Shown here piece after piece: positions 1-8,754 of a DNA stretch of 64,000 nt. A program made the position numbers and the translations under genes. Under the pieces are notes generated by a model that saw nothing but the letters and a program-made list of their open reading frames with translations, made no database searches and was not told where the DNA came from. This DNA is from Nocardioides sp. TF02-7 (GTDB lineage: Bacteria > Actinomycetota > Actinomycetes > Propionibacteriales > Nocardioidaceae), in NCBI RefSeq assembly GCF_022437945.1, contig NZ_CP092535.1, positions 4,452,001-4,516,000 of the forward strand, written 5' to 3'. Numbering within the stretch: the stretch's first letter is position 1; every line of letters begins with the position of its first letter.

Positions 1-3000
1 CGCCGGCGAAGACGGTGTCCCGCCCGTTGCCGCCGACGACGACGTCGTCACCGGTGCTGCCGAAGACGGTCTTGAAGTCGTTGCCGGTGGTGACGAAGTC
101 GTCGCCGTGCCCGAGCAGGACCAGGTCGTCGCCGGAGCCCGCCTTGATGGCGTCGTTGCCGAAGCCGCCCTTGATGTTGTCGTCGCCGAAGGTGTCGGTC
201 AGGATGTCGTCGCCCTGGCCGCCGACGTGCGAGTCGTTGCCGGAGCCGCCCTCGATGCGGTCGTCCCCGCCGTAGCCCCACAGCGCGTCGTCACCCTGGC
301 CGCCGCGCATCCGGTCGGCCTCGGTGCGGTTGCCGTGGATCTCGATGTGCTCGTCACCGTCCCAGCGCCAGGTGCCGTCCGGCGCCTGGGTGAGGCCGGT
401 CGGCCACGGCGTGGGCAGGTTCTCCAGGTCCAGGTAGGGGTCCTGGATCGCGAAGATGTCCGCCGGCAGCAGCGAGGCGTCGGTGTTGCGCTGGATCAGG
501 CCCGAGAACGAGTTGCCCTCGAGCGCCGAGAACAGCTGGTTGCCCTGGTTGCGGAACAGGTAGTAGAACCGGTCGCCGAACTGCAGGTCCTCGATCTGCT
601 TCTCGAAGACGTAGTTGAACGTCGACCCGAGCATGCCTCCGAACGGCTCCAGTGCCTCGGCGAGGCCGCCGACCCAGAAGTCGACGTTCTCGAGGCCGGT
701 GTTGGTGCCCTCCGGGACAGCCCAGCTCCCGGTGCTGTTCATGAACGCTTCGCGGTCGCCGGGCGCGCCTGCTCCCCCGTTGACGAGGAGGTCGGCCGCG
801 GCGCGCCTGGCCGCGACCGTCGCGGCGCCGGCCACCGACGGGTGCGTCCCGTACGCCGCGACGAAGTTGACCAGCGACGCGTTGGGGTAGTTCGTCTCCC
901 GGCCGAAGTTGTCGCCGTTCTTCAGGCTCAGCCCGAAGTCGATCCAGCTGCTGTACGGCTCCAGCATCGGGTCGCCGCTCTCCTCGAAGAAGGTGCGGCG
1001 GGCCACCTGCAACGGCGGGACGCCGGCGTCGCGGCTCCGGGCGATGTTGATCGTCGCCAGGTCGAGCGGCAGGCCGAGCAGGTTGTTGCGCAGGGTGCCG
1101 ATGACCAGCTCGTCGATCTGGCCCCCGACCTGGTTGGTCGTGCCGTTGATGATCGCCCCCGCGGCCTGCTCCGGCGTCAGGGCGCCGTCGTCGTCGTAGG
1201 CCCGTGGGTTGAGGAACCCGTCGAGCAGGCTGACCGACCCGACGTCGGTACCGGGCAGGTTGCGCTCGATCTCCTCGGTGAGCATCGAGTGGCCGAACCG
1301 GTAGACGACGTGCGCGTACTCGGCGCTGATCGCCGGGTTGATCGTGGCGTCGTAGCTGTTCTCGTTCAGCACGATGGCGTCGATCGCCGGCTGCACCTTG
1401 CGGGCGAACTCCTCGAACACCAGGTGCTGGTACTGCATCTCGGTGGAGAACCGGGCCGCCTGGAAGACCCGCTGCTCGTAGGACCAGTCGTCGGCCTCGG
1501 GCCCGGAGGGCAGCGGCTCGCCGAGCAGCTCGTCGTAGTCGTTGGCGAGGCCCTGGAACGCCTTCTGCAGCTCCTCGTTCCCCGGCTCGTCGAGGATCTC
1601 CTTGATCTCGCCCGCCATCCGGTTGTGCTCGGAGTGGAAGACGTGGTGGACGGCGGTCAGCCCGATGTTCTCGTTGCCGCGACCGTCGCCGGTCACGAAG
1701 TGCTCACCCAGGGCGACGTTGTCGTAGCCCGGCGGCGCGTTCGGGTCGGCGTTGGGGATCGGTGTGGCGCCGTTGGCGATGTCGTCGAGGAACGCGTGGC
1801 CCGTGCGCAGGGCGTCGGTGGTCGCGACCGCGGCACCGGCGTCCCCTTCGACGGCGCCGTCCTCCGTCATCAGCTGCGGGAACCCGTCCGGACCCGGCAC
1901 GAAGTTGCCGTAGAGGTCGGTGGCCAGCATCGGGACGTCGAGCACGTCGGTGTCGACGAGGTCGATGCCGAGGACCTCCCGCGCCTGCCGCTTGACGTCG
2001 TTCCAGGTGGGCAGCCCGCCCACCCCGCCGCCGGGGAGCGTGCCGTCGAGCATCCGGCCGGTGTCGTGCGGGCGGCCGTCCACGAGCTCGTACTCACGCA
2101 GGAAGACCTGGTGCGACGGGTGGGAGGTGTAGGTCTGGTTCTGGTCGATGTACGGCGTGGTCTGGTTGTTGTGCTGGTCGTCGGGCGTGCCGAGCTCACC
2201 GTCCGGGCCCGGCAGCCGGGTCGCCCGCGTCAGCATCAGGAACCGGCGGGCGGGCGGGAGGTCGTCCTCGGTGCCGGCCTGGCCGTCGGGGCCGGCGATC
2301 AGCGGGTCGTCGGGCTGCAGCGGGACCACGATCGTGCCGTTGCCACCCTTGTCCACGAGGTCGAGGCCGTGGTCGAAGAACTGCCCGAAGAACGTGAACC
2401 ACGCGTTGAACGGCGCGGAGAGCGCCTCGTCCGGGGCGCTGTTGGGCACGAAGACCTGACCGTTCTCCAGCGTCGCCGGCTGTCCTGCGGCGACCGAGGC
2501 CTCGTAGGCGTTGAGCGCGGCCGGGTTGGCCTCGGACTGGTCGACGATCAGGTTGCTGATCATCCGCGGGTCGGAGTCGTACACGAACCCGGACGTCTGC
2601 GCGTAGCAGGTCGGGGCTGCGCCCTCGCACGGGTCGGTCGCACCCGGCGGGTTGGGCGGCGCACCGGTCGGCGGCGCCTCACCGGGCCGCCACGCCGGCG
2701 GCAGCATCTGCCGGAACGGCTGGTCGGAGGCCCCGTACGTCGGGTGCGCGAGGTTGTTGAACGACCCGTCGACGGTGCGCAGGCCGGTCGGCAGTGCCGG
2801 GTCGGTCACGCACTTGCCGCTGGTGTCGGTGGGTTCGTCGCACAGCAGCCGGTTGCCGGCGGCGTGCGACTCCGCCACCTGGATCTGCTTCAGGATGTGC
2901 TCCAGGTCCTCCTCGATGAGCAGGAAGTCCGGATCCGTGTCCGTGACGGCCGCGGCCGGCACCGCCCCGAGGCCGACGCCGCTGACCCCGCAGGCCAGCA

Positions 3001-3070
3001 CGGCGATGCCCCCGAGCACGCGCCGGACACGTCGTGCCCGTCGCGTCGTACTTCTGACGTCCTTCGTCAT
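1..3070 (-). CDS. Secreted animal-haem-type peroxidase with RTX calcium-binding repeats (3' end outside window)
   Basis: 1023 codons are visible, from ATG at 3070 (GAGGGGG ribosome site just upstream) to the left edge without a stop. Residues 1-41 form an export signal ending VPAAA. The catalytic domain has the family landmarks: distal FFDHGLD (Asp and His near residue 233), GDGRGNEN near 461 (catalytic Arg and haem-linking Glu; the Met of myeloperoxidase is Asn here), and proximal RFGHSML near 593. From about residue 920 the protein is a run of RTX nonapeptides such as GGQGDD, GGSGND and GHGDD, which bind calcium after export, usually by type I-like or other non-classical routes. Likely an extracellular oxidase/peroxidase; the substrate cannot be read from sequence. 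It follows pyrC on the same strand after a hairpin, so is probably transcribed separately. No frame break seen. Confidence 0.9.
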   Translation of the reverse strand, partial: MTKDVRSTTRRARRVRRVLGGIAVLACGVSGVGLGAVPAAAVTDTDPDFLLIEEDLEHILKQIQVAESHAAGNRLLCDEPTDTSGKCVTDPALPTGLRTVDGSFNNLAHPTYGASDQPFRQMLPPAWRPGEAPPTGAPPNPPGATDPCEGAAPTCYAQTSGFVYDSDPRMISNLIVDQSEANPAALNAYEASVAAGQPATLENGQVFVPNSAPDEALSAPFNAWFTFFGQFFDHGLDLVDKGGNGTIVVPLQPDDPLIAGPDGQAGTEDDLPPARRFLMLTRATRLPGPDGELGTPDDQHNNQTTPYIDQNQTYTSHPSHQVFLREYELVDGRPHDTGRMLDGTLPGGGVGGLPTWNDVKRQAREVLGIDLVDTDVLDVPMLATDLYGNFVPGPDGFPQLMTEDGAVEGDAGAAVATTDALRTGHAFLDDIANGATPIPNADPNAPPGYDNVALGEHFVTGDGRGNENIGLTAVHHVFHSEHNRMAGEIKEILDEPGNEELQKAFQGLANDYDELLGEPLPSGPEADDWSYEQRVFQAARFSTEMQYQHLVFEEFARKVQPAIDAIVLNENSYDATINPAISAEYAHVVYRFGHSMLTEEIERNLPGTDVGSVSLLDGFLNPRAYDDDGALTPEQAAGAIINGTTNQVGGQIDELVIGTLRNNLLGLPLDLATINIARSRDAGVPPLQVARRTFFEESGDPMLEPYSSWIDFGLSLKNGDNFGRETNYPNASLVNFVAAYGTHPSVAGAATVAARRAAADLLVNGGAGAPGDREAFMNSTGSWAVPEGTNTGLENVDFWVGGLAEALEPFGGMLGSTFNYVFEKQIEDLQFGDRFYYLFRNQGNQLFSALEGNSFSGLIQRNTDASLLPADIFAIQDPYLDLENLPTPWPTGLTQAPDGTWRWDGDEHIEIHGNRTEADRMRGGQGDDALWGYGGDDRIEGGSGNDSHVGGQGDDILTDTFGDDNIKGGFGNDAIKAGSGDDLVLLGHGDDFVTTGNDFKTVFGSTGDDVVVGGNGRDTVFAG

Positions 3071-3106
3071 GTGAGCCCCCTCGTTGTCCCCGCTGCTCGA
3101 CGCGGT

Positions 3107-3125
3107 GCGGGCGAGACTCGCCCGC
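3107..3125. repeat. Short inverted repeat in the peroxidase 5' leader
   Basis: GCGGGCGA and TCGCCCGC face each other across 3 nt, about 37-55 bp upstream of the peroxidase start. It could fold in the mRNA leader or be a protein site; nothing further supports a role. Confidence 0.35.
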
Positions 3126-3174
3126 GGCCGCAGTCTCGGAAAGGGGCCGTCACAGATTCGTGAAAGCGAGGGGT

Positions 3175-3199
3175 GGGGCAGCCGACGCGGTGCTGCCCC
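3175..3199 (-). terminator. Hairpin downstream of pyrC
   Basis: GGGGCAGC and GCTGCCCC form an 8-bp perfect stem with a 9-nt loop, starting 11 bp after the pyrC stop. There is no U tract, as is common in high-GC actinobacteria. It probably ends the pyrRBC transcript before the peroxidase gene. Confidence 0.5.
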
Positions 3200-3210
3200 G
3201 GGTCACCGGA

Positions 3211-4508
3211 TCAGGTCAGGGCACCGTCGAGGACCGTCGGACGCCCGCGCAGGAAGGTCGCGACCACCCGGCCGGGGAGCTTGCGGCCGGCGTACGGGGT
3301 GTTGCGGCTCAGGCTGGCCGACGTGGCGGGGTCGACGACCCGCGTGACCGACGGGTCGTAGAGCACCACGTTGGCGGGGGGCGCCGACCTCGATCGGCCG
3401 CCCGTGGTCGGTCAGCCGCCCGATCCGTGCCGGAGCCGCGGACATCCGCTCGGCGACCCCGGCCCAGTCGAGCAGACCGGTGTCGACCATCGTGTGCTGC
3501 ACGATCGAGAGCGCGGTCTCGAGCCCGAGCATGCCGAACGCCGCCGCCGCCCACTCGTAGTCCTTGTCCTCGTGGGGGTGCGGGGCGTGGTCGGTGGCGA
3601 CGACGTCGATCGTGCCGTCGGCCAGGCCCTGGCGCAGCGCCTCGACGTCCGCGGTCGAGCGCAGCGGCGGGTTGACCTTGTAGACCGGGTCGTAGGTCGC
3701 CGCGAGGTCGTCGGTCAGCAGCAGGTGGTGCGGGCAGGCCTCGGCGGTGACGTTCCAGCCCTTGCGCTTGGCGTCGCGCACGATCTCGACCGAACCGGCC
3801 GTCGAGACGTGGCAGACGTGGAGCCGGGAGCCGACGTGCGCGGTCAGCAGGCAGTCGCGGGCGATGATCGCCTCCTCGGCGACCGCCGGCCACCCGGCGA
3901 GCCCGAGCCGGCCCGAGAGCTCGCCCTCGTTCATCTGGGCGCCCTCGGTGAGCCGCGGGTCCTGCGCGTGCTGGGCGATCACGCCGTCGAACGCCTTGAC
4001 GTACTCCAGCGCCCGGCGCATCAGCAGCGGGTCGCTGACGCAGTGGCCGTCGTCGGAGAACACCCGCACCCGGGCGGCGGAGTCGGCCATCGCGCCCAGC
4101 TCGGCCAGCCGCTCGCCCCGCAGCCCGACGGTCACGGCGCCGACCGGGAAGACGTCGCAGTGGCCCGCGTCGCGCCCCAGCCGGTGCACCTGCTCGACGA
4201 CGCCCGCCGTGTCGGCGACCGGGTCGGTGTTGGCCATCGCGTGGACCGCGGTGAACCCTCCCAGCGCCGCCGCGCGGGTGCCGGTCGCCACGGTCTCGGC
4301 GTCCTCCCCGTCCCGGCTCGCGCAGGTGGGTGTGGAGGTCGACCAGCCCCGGCAGCGCCACCAGGCCGTCGGCGTCGACGGTCGTCGCGCCGTCGACCGG
4401 GAGGTCGCTCCCCACCGCGGCAACGACGCCGTTCTCGAGCCGGACGTCGGTCGGCTCGGCGCCGAGGACGCGGGCGTTGCGGAGGAGGTACGTCGTGCTG
4501 CTGGTCAC
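3211..4508 (-). CDS. pyrC: Dihydroorotase (two apparent sequencing indels)
   Basis: Amidohydrolase that cyclises carbamoyl aspartate to dihydroorotate, third step of de novo pyrimidine synthesis. GTG start at 4508 overlaps the pyrB stop as GTGA. Visible motifs: the metal ligands in DLHTHLREPG, KVNPPLRS, HVSTAGS and ATDHAPHPHEDKDYEWA. The frame breaks at a CCCC run (4306-4309, one base too many) and a GGGGGG run (3376-3381, one too many). With both removed the ORF runs on to a C-terminus ending LDGALT and is 431 residues, normal for the family. Third gene of pyrR-pyrB-pyrC, all joined by GTGA overlaps. carAB, the usual next genes, are absent. Confidence 0.93.
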
Positions 4509-5456
4509 TCGCTGCTCTCGCTTTCGGATCCTCCGAGGAGGAGGTAGAGGACGGCCATCCGGACGGCGACGCCGTTGGTCACCTGCTCGACGATCACCGA
4601 CCGGTCGGAGTCGGCCACGTCGGCCGTGATCTCCATGCCGCGCACCATCGGACCGGGGTGCATCACGATGGTGTGGTCCTGCAGGCTCGCCATCCGGCGG
4701 CCGTCGAGGCCGTAGCGGCGGGAGTACTCGCGGGCGGTCGGGAAGAACCCGCCGCTCATCCGCTCGCGCTGGACCCGCAGCATCATCACCGCGTCGACCT
4801 TCGGCAGCACCGCGTCGAGGTCGTACGCCGTCGCCACGCCCCAGCCGTCGACGCCGACCGGGAGCAGCGTCGGCGGGGCGACGAGGGTGACCTCGGCGCC
4901 GAGGGTCTGCAGCAGCAGCGCGTTGGACCGCGCCACCCGGCTGTGCAGCACGTCGCCGACGACGGCGACCCGGCGTCCCTCGAGCCCCGCCGGGACGCTC
5001 CTTGCCGAGGTGCCGCCACAGGGTGAACGCGTCGAGCAGCGCCTGCGTCGGGTGCTCGTGGGTGCCGTCGCCGGCGTTGACGACGCTCGAGCGCACCCAG
5101 CCGGAGTTGGCCAGCCGGTGCGGCGCACCGCTGGCGCCGTGGCGGATGACGACGGCGTCGGCGCCCATCGCCTCGAGCGTCAGCGCGGTGTCCTTCAGGC
5201 TCTCGCCCTTGCTCAGGCTCGACCCCTTGGCCGCGAAGTTGATCACGTCGGCCGACAGCCGCTTGGCCGCGGCCTCGAACGAGATCCGGGTGCGGGTGGA
5301 GTCCTCGAAGAACAGGTTGACGACCGTGCGGCCGCGCAGCGCCGGCAGCTTCTTGATCGGCCGGTCGGCCAACGACCGCAGCTCGGCCGCGGTGGTGAGG
5401 ACCAGCTCGGCGTCGTCCTTGGTGAGGTCGGCGGCGCTCAGCAGGTGGCGCTTCAC
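4505..5456 (-). CDS. pyrB: Aspartate carbamoyltransferase catalytic chain (one apparent indel)
   Basis: Condenses carbamoyl phosphate with aspartate, second step of pyrimidine synthesis. GTG start at 5456 overlaps the pyrR stop as GTGA. The carbamoyl-phosphate loop FEDSTRTRISFE is near residue 50 and HPTQALLD near 130. The C-terminal aspartate domain contains LRVQRERMSGG and MHPGPMVRGMEI. The frame is broken once in the CCCC run at 4985-4988 (one extra base). Repaired, it is 316 residues, the usual catalytic-chain size. There is no pyrI-like regulatory gene beside it, as is usual in actinobacteria. Expression should follow the PyrR leader upstream of pyrR. Confidence 0.94.
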
Positions 5457-6054
5457 TCGGTGCCTCCCGCGGGGCCGTCGATCGTGACCGCGTCGGTGGC
5501 GTCGGGCCCGTCGATCTCGGCGAGGTGCACGCTCACCCGCTCGACCAGCGACGTCGGCAGGTTCTTGCCGACGAAGTCGGCGCGGATCGGGAGCTCCCGG
5601 TGACCGCGGTCGACCAGCACCGCGAGCTGCACGGCACGCGGACGTCCCACGTCGTTGATGGCGTCGAGCGCCGCCCGGATGGTGCGGCCGGAGAACAGCA
5701 CGTCGTCGACCAGCACCACCACCCGGCCGTCGACGCCGCCGGCGGGGATCTCGGTGTGCAGCAGCGCCCGCGCCGGCTTCATCCGCAGGTCGTCGCGGTA
5801 CATCGTGACGTCGAGCGAGCCGACGGGGACGTCGACCTCCTCGACCGCGGACAGCCGCTCGGCGATCCGGTGCGCGAGCGGCACCCCCGGCGCGGGATCC
5901 CGAGGAGCACGAGGTCACCCGCACCCTTGTTGCGCTCGAGGATCTCGTGCGAGATCCGGGTCAGGGCCCGGGCGATGTCACGGGCATCGAGGACGGTGTG
6001 GACCGTGCTGCTGACGGGGACCCCTGCATCCGGGGCCGACGGGGCGGCAGGCAT
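5453..6054 (-). CDS. pyrR: Bifunctional PyrR: pyrimidine operon RNA-binding regulator / uracil phosphoribosyltransferase (one apparent indel)
   Basis: PRTase-fold protein that binds UMP or UTP and then the leader RNA of its own operon. The PRPP loop VVVLVDDVLFSGRT is clear, with LTRISHEILERNKG near the N-terminus. The frame is broken at the CCCCC run 5884-5888, where one base is missing: IPRRG and PLAHRIAERL are in different frames. Repaired length is 200 residues. ATG at 6054 is chosen because the AGAAGGAGG site lies about 11 bp upstream, inside the predicted PyrR target; in-frame starts further upstream would place that RNA within the coding region. First gene of the pyrRBC operon. Confidence 0.93.
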
Positions 6055-6065
6055 CAGTGCGCCGG

Positions 6066-6104
6066 ACCTCCTTCTCCGCCTCACGGGACGGCTCGTTAAA
6101 GGAT
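6066..6104 (-). promoter_or_regulatory. PyrR-binding leader overlapping the pyrR ribosome binding site
   Basis: On the minus strand the leader reads CTTTAACGAGCC, then GTCCCGTGAGGC, then GGAGAAGGAGGT just before the pyrR ATG. TCCCGTGAGGC fits the known PyrR target consensus (UCCnGnGAGG), and the last part is the Shine-Dalgarno sequence itself. This arrangement is that of mycobacterial pyrR, where PyrR bound to uridine nucleotides blocks translation initiation rather than causing attenuation. The consensus match is seen; the mechanism is inferred from the mycobacterial case. Confidence 0.75.
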
Positions 6105-6224
6105 GTCGATCGGCTCCACCCTAACGGGTGGTGGGTCCGCCTCGGCAAGTGGCACGCGGCGGGTGGGGGCGGGGGGCGGGTGGGTGGGGTGGGGGCCGTG
6201 ACGGGGGGGTGGAGTCACGGGTGG

Positions 6225-6320
6225 CGCAGATTCATCAAGGTATGTCGACGAACCTGCGCTTCCCACGCCGTACCCACCGTGGGAAGCGGAGACCCAGCGA
6301 CATACCGTGATGAATCTGCG
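6225..6320. repeat. 96-bp near-perfect palindrome, copy 1
   Basis: The outer arms (starting CGCAGATTCATCAAGG and ending GTGATGAATCTGCG) and the inner arms (CTTCCCAC and GTGGGAAG) pair around a loop containing GTACCCACC. A second copy of equal length lies at 7203-7298. The innermost stem differs between copies by a compensated change (CTTCCCAC/GTGGGAAG here, CCTCCCAC/GTGGGAGG there), which suggests the fold is conserved rather than the sequence. It is visibly less GC-rich than its surroundings. No coding capacity is credible. Confidence 0.9.
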
Positions 6321-6342
6321 GCAGCTGGGGCTCGCTCGACCG

Positions 6343-6918
6343 CCGGACGACCCTGCACCCAGCGGACCTCGACCGCGGCGCGGCAGCGTGGCGCACGCGG
6401 CGGAGCCGCACGGTGCGGCGGCCGCGGGCCGAAGGCCCGTGCGCCGCCCGGTCCGGCCGCCGGACGACCCTGCACCCAGCCGCCCTCGACCGCGGCGCGG
6501 CAGCGTGGCGCACGCGGCGAAGCCGCACGGTGCGGCGGCCGCGGGCCGAAGGCCCGTGCGCCGCCCGGTCCGGCCGCCGGACGACCCTGCACCCAGCCGC
6601 CCTCGACCGCGGCGCGGCAGCGTGGCGCACGCGGCGGAGCCGCACGGTGCGGCGGCCGCGGGCCGAAGGCCCGTGCGCCGCCCGGTCCGGCCGCCGGACG
6701 ACCCTGCACCCAGCCGCCCTCGACCGCGGCGCGGCAGCGTGGCGCACGCGGCCGAGCCGCACGGTGCGGCGGCCGCGGGCCGAAGGCCCGTGCGCCGCCC
6801 GGTCCGGCCGCCGGACGACCCTGCACCCAGCCGCCCTCGACCGCGGCGCGGCAGCGTGGCGCACGCGGCGAAGCCGCACGGTGCGGCGGCCGCGGGCCGG
6901 AGGCCCGTGCGCCGCCGC
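6343..6918. repeat. 117-bp tandem repeat, five copies (last one truncated)
   Basis: The unit starts CCGGACGACCCTGCACCC and recurs at 6343, 6460, 6577, 6694 and 6811, exactly 117 bp apart. Copies differ by only a few bases, mainly in the first unit and at a GGCGGAG/GGCGAAG/GGCCGAG site. Each unit holds the strong hairpin CGGGCCGAAGGCCCG and many GC-rich inverted repeats. Because 117 is a multiple of three and the unit has few stops, several frames stay open for more than 200 codons. None has a start and ribosome site or a plausible protein, so it is treated as non-coding. It lies just 3' of csbD. Confidence 0.92.
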
Positions 6919-6945
6919 ACCGTCTGCGACACGCTCGCGCAAGAC

Positions 6946-7116
6946 TTACTTGAACGCGTCCTTGATCTTCTCGCCTGCCTGCTTGAGGCTGCCCTTCGAC
7001 TGGTCGGCCTTGCCCTCGGCCTGGAGGTCCTCGTCGTCGGAGGCCTTGCCCATCGCCTCCTTGGCCTCGCCCATCTTCTCCTGGGCGGTGTTCTCCAGCT
7101 TGTCCTTGTTGCTCAT
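6946..7116 (-). CDS. CsbD-family stress protein
   Basis: 56 residues, almost all charged or small: MSNKDKLENTAQ, then KMGEAKEAMGKASDDEDLQA and KGSLKQAGEKIKDAF. This is the CsbD fold family, small hydrophilic general-stress proteins of unknown biochemical role. The ATG at 7116 has an AAGGGAG ribosome site 7 nt upstream; a longer open frame to 7182 is not used because that site and the family start both point to 7116. It stands alone on the minus strand, with the 117-bp repeat array directly downstream and 96-bp palindromes on both sides. Confidence 0.9.
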   Translation of the reverse strand: MSNKDKLENTAQEKMGEAKEAMGKASDDEDLQAEGKADQSKGSLKQAGEKIKDAFK

Positions 7117-7202
7117 GACGGACTCCCTTCTCGACGGGTTGCCGTGGTCAGCTGGAGTGGTACCCGCACGGGTCCGGCGCATCCAGCACTCGTCACACGT
7201 GG

Positions 7203-7298
7203 CGCAGGTTCATCAAGGGATGTCGGTCGACCTGCGCCTCCCACGGCGTACCCACCGTGGGAGGCGCAGGTTCGTCGACATACCTTGATGAATCTGCG
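7203..7298. repeat. 96-bp near-perfect palindrome, copy 2
   Basis: Same length and outer and inner sequence as the copy at 6225-6320, in the same orientation as judged by the GTACCCACC loop. The arms begin CGCAGGTTCATCAAGGG and end CTTGATGAATCTGCG. It lies between the csbD promoter side and the 3' end of the ParA-type gene, so could also act as that gene's terminator. With copy 1 it brackets the csbD gene and the 117-bp repeats (6.2-7.3 kb). Confidence 0.9.
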
Positions 7299-7370
7299 GC
7301 GACCGAGCCTGCGGCGGCCGAGTCGCGGCGGCCGAGTCGCGGCGACCGAGCCCCCGCCCTCGCCGACCCC

Positions 7371-8716
7371 CTACAGCGCGCGGGCCATCGCGGCGCAGGC
7401 GCGCAGCCAGGAGCGGCGGGTGCCGTCGGAGAGCTGGTGGTAGGGCACGACGGAGCCGCCGACGAGGGCGGGGTCGTAGGGGGACGCGGTGGACGCCGCG
7501 GGTGCGCTGCTCGTAGACCTGGACCAGGTCCTGGGCAAGCCGGGTGTCGACCCGGTCGCTGGGGTCGGAGAGCACGGTGATCGTCTTGTGCTTGAGGTCG
7601 GTGTGGCCGGCGTCCTGGAGCGCGTCGAGCATCCACAGGCCGCTGTAGCCGGTGTCCTCGCGGATGGTGCTGGTCACCACGAGCAGGTCGGCGGCCGCGG
7701 CGGCGGCGAGCCAGTTCTCCGCGCGGATGTTGTTGCCGGTGTCGACGAGGATGATCCGGTAGAACCGCTCGAGCAGGGCGTGCACCTCGGCGAAGTCGCT
7801 GGCGTGGATGATGCCGGTGACGTCGGCCCGCTCGTCGGAGGCGAGCACGTCGAAGTGGGCGTCGCCCTGCGACCGCACGAACGCACCGAGGTCGCCGATC
7901 CGGGACTGGTAGACGTCCTTGAACCGGCCGAGGTCCTCCAGCAGCTCGCGGGTGGTGTTGCGGTGGCTGCCGCGCAGCCCACGGATGCCCAGCGTGCCCC
8001 GGGTCTCGTTGTTGTCCCACGCCACCACGCCGCCGCCGCGCACGGTGCCGAAGGTGTAACCGGCGGCGAGCACGCCGGTCGTCTTGGCCGCGCCGCCCTC
8101 GGGGTTGACGAACGCGATCGTGCGCGGGCCCGAGAAGTCCTTCTGGATGGCCTGCCGGTCGGCGTGGAACGCGAGCTCCTTGCGGCCCATCCGGGGGTTG
8201 ATCAGCCCGCCGCTGAGCCGGCGCACGCCGCCGCGCCACCCCCAGCTCGCCGGCCCGAGCTGCTGGTCGCCGGAGCGGCGGTCGAGGAAGTCGGTGGCCG
8301 TCATGAACCGCCGCGGCTCCGCGGGCCGGTCCGGAGGCGCCGCGGCGGCCGGCCGCTCGGGAGGAGGTACGGCGGTCGGTGCCGCGGCCGGCACCGCGCC
8401 AGGCGGCGGGCCGACAGGCGGAGGACTCGTCGGCGGCGGACCCGTCGGAGCCGCGCTCGGCGGAGGCGGGGCCCACCGAAGCCGCGCTCGCCGGCGGCGG
8501 GCTGACGGGCGGGCTGACGGGCGGCGGGCTGACGGGCGGCGACCCGGCGGGATTCGTCGGCGGGTCGATGGAGATCGGGTCGCTCAGCGGATCGACGGCG
8601 GCGCCGTTGCGGGCCGCCTCCACCTGCCGCCGGGCGAACTCCTCGAGCTCCTGCGGCGTGTACAACCGGTCCGAGGTGTTCTCCCCCGTGCCGGGGCTGA
8701 GGGGTGACGGGCTCAT
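7371..8716 (-). CDS. Proline-rich MinD/ParA-family ATPase (two apparent indels)
   Basis: After repair this is 447 residues. Residues about 1-50 start MSPSPLSPGTGENTSDRLYT. Residues 50-135 are low-complexity Pro/Ala/Ser/Val. From about 140 to the end is a deviant-Walker P-loop ATPase with NPEGGAAKTTG, VVAWDNNE, and IILVDTGNN as the switch region. The layout resembles actinobacterial MinD-like proteins such as EspI, which regulate secretion or position cargo, but no ESX gene is nearby and the function is unknown. ATG at 8716 has GGAGG 6 nt upstream. Frame breaks: GGGG at 8468-8471 in the proline tract and GGGGG at 7479-7483 near the C-terminus, each one base too long. The true C-terminus ends CAAMARAL. 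Confidence 0.82.
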
Positions 8717-8754
8717 TGCAACCTCCGAGAGCGGTTGACCAGGCTGGTCCGAGG

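Noticed and set aside
107..3163. 1018-codon plus-strand open frame opposite the peroxidase
   Set aside because: It is an artefact of high-GC third positions. The minus-strand frame has the signal peptide, ribosome site, catalytic motifs and RTX repeats.
6343..6918. 117-bp tandem array as a CRISPR array
   Set aside because: The units are direct tandem copies with no unique spacers, and there are no cas genes.
6225..7298. csbD island as a classical composite transposon
   Set aside because: No transposase and no visible target duplication. The palindromes are hairpins rather than typical insertion-sequence ends, so only a non-autonomous element is left as a possibility.
6096..7443. Long repetitive ORFs (200-380 codons, both strands) over the 117-bp array
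   Set aside because: 117 is a multiple of three, so all frames stay open through the array. No start with a ribosome site, no domain, and equal openness in opposite frames.
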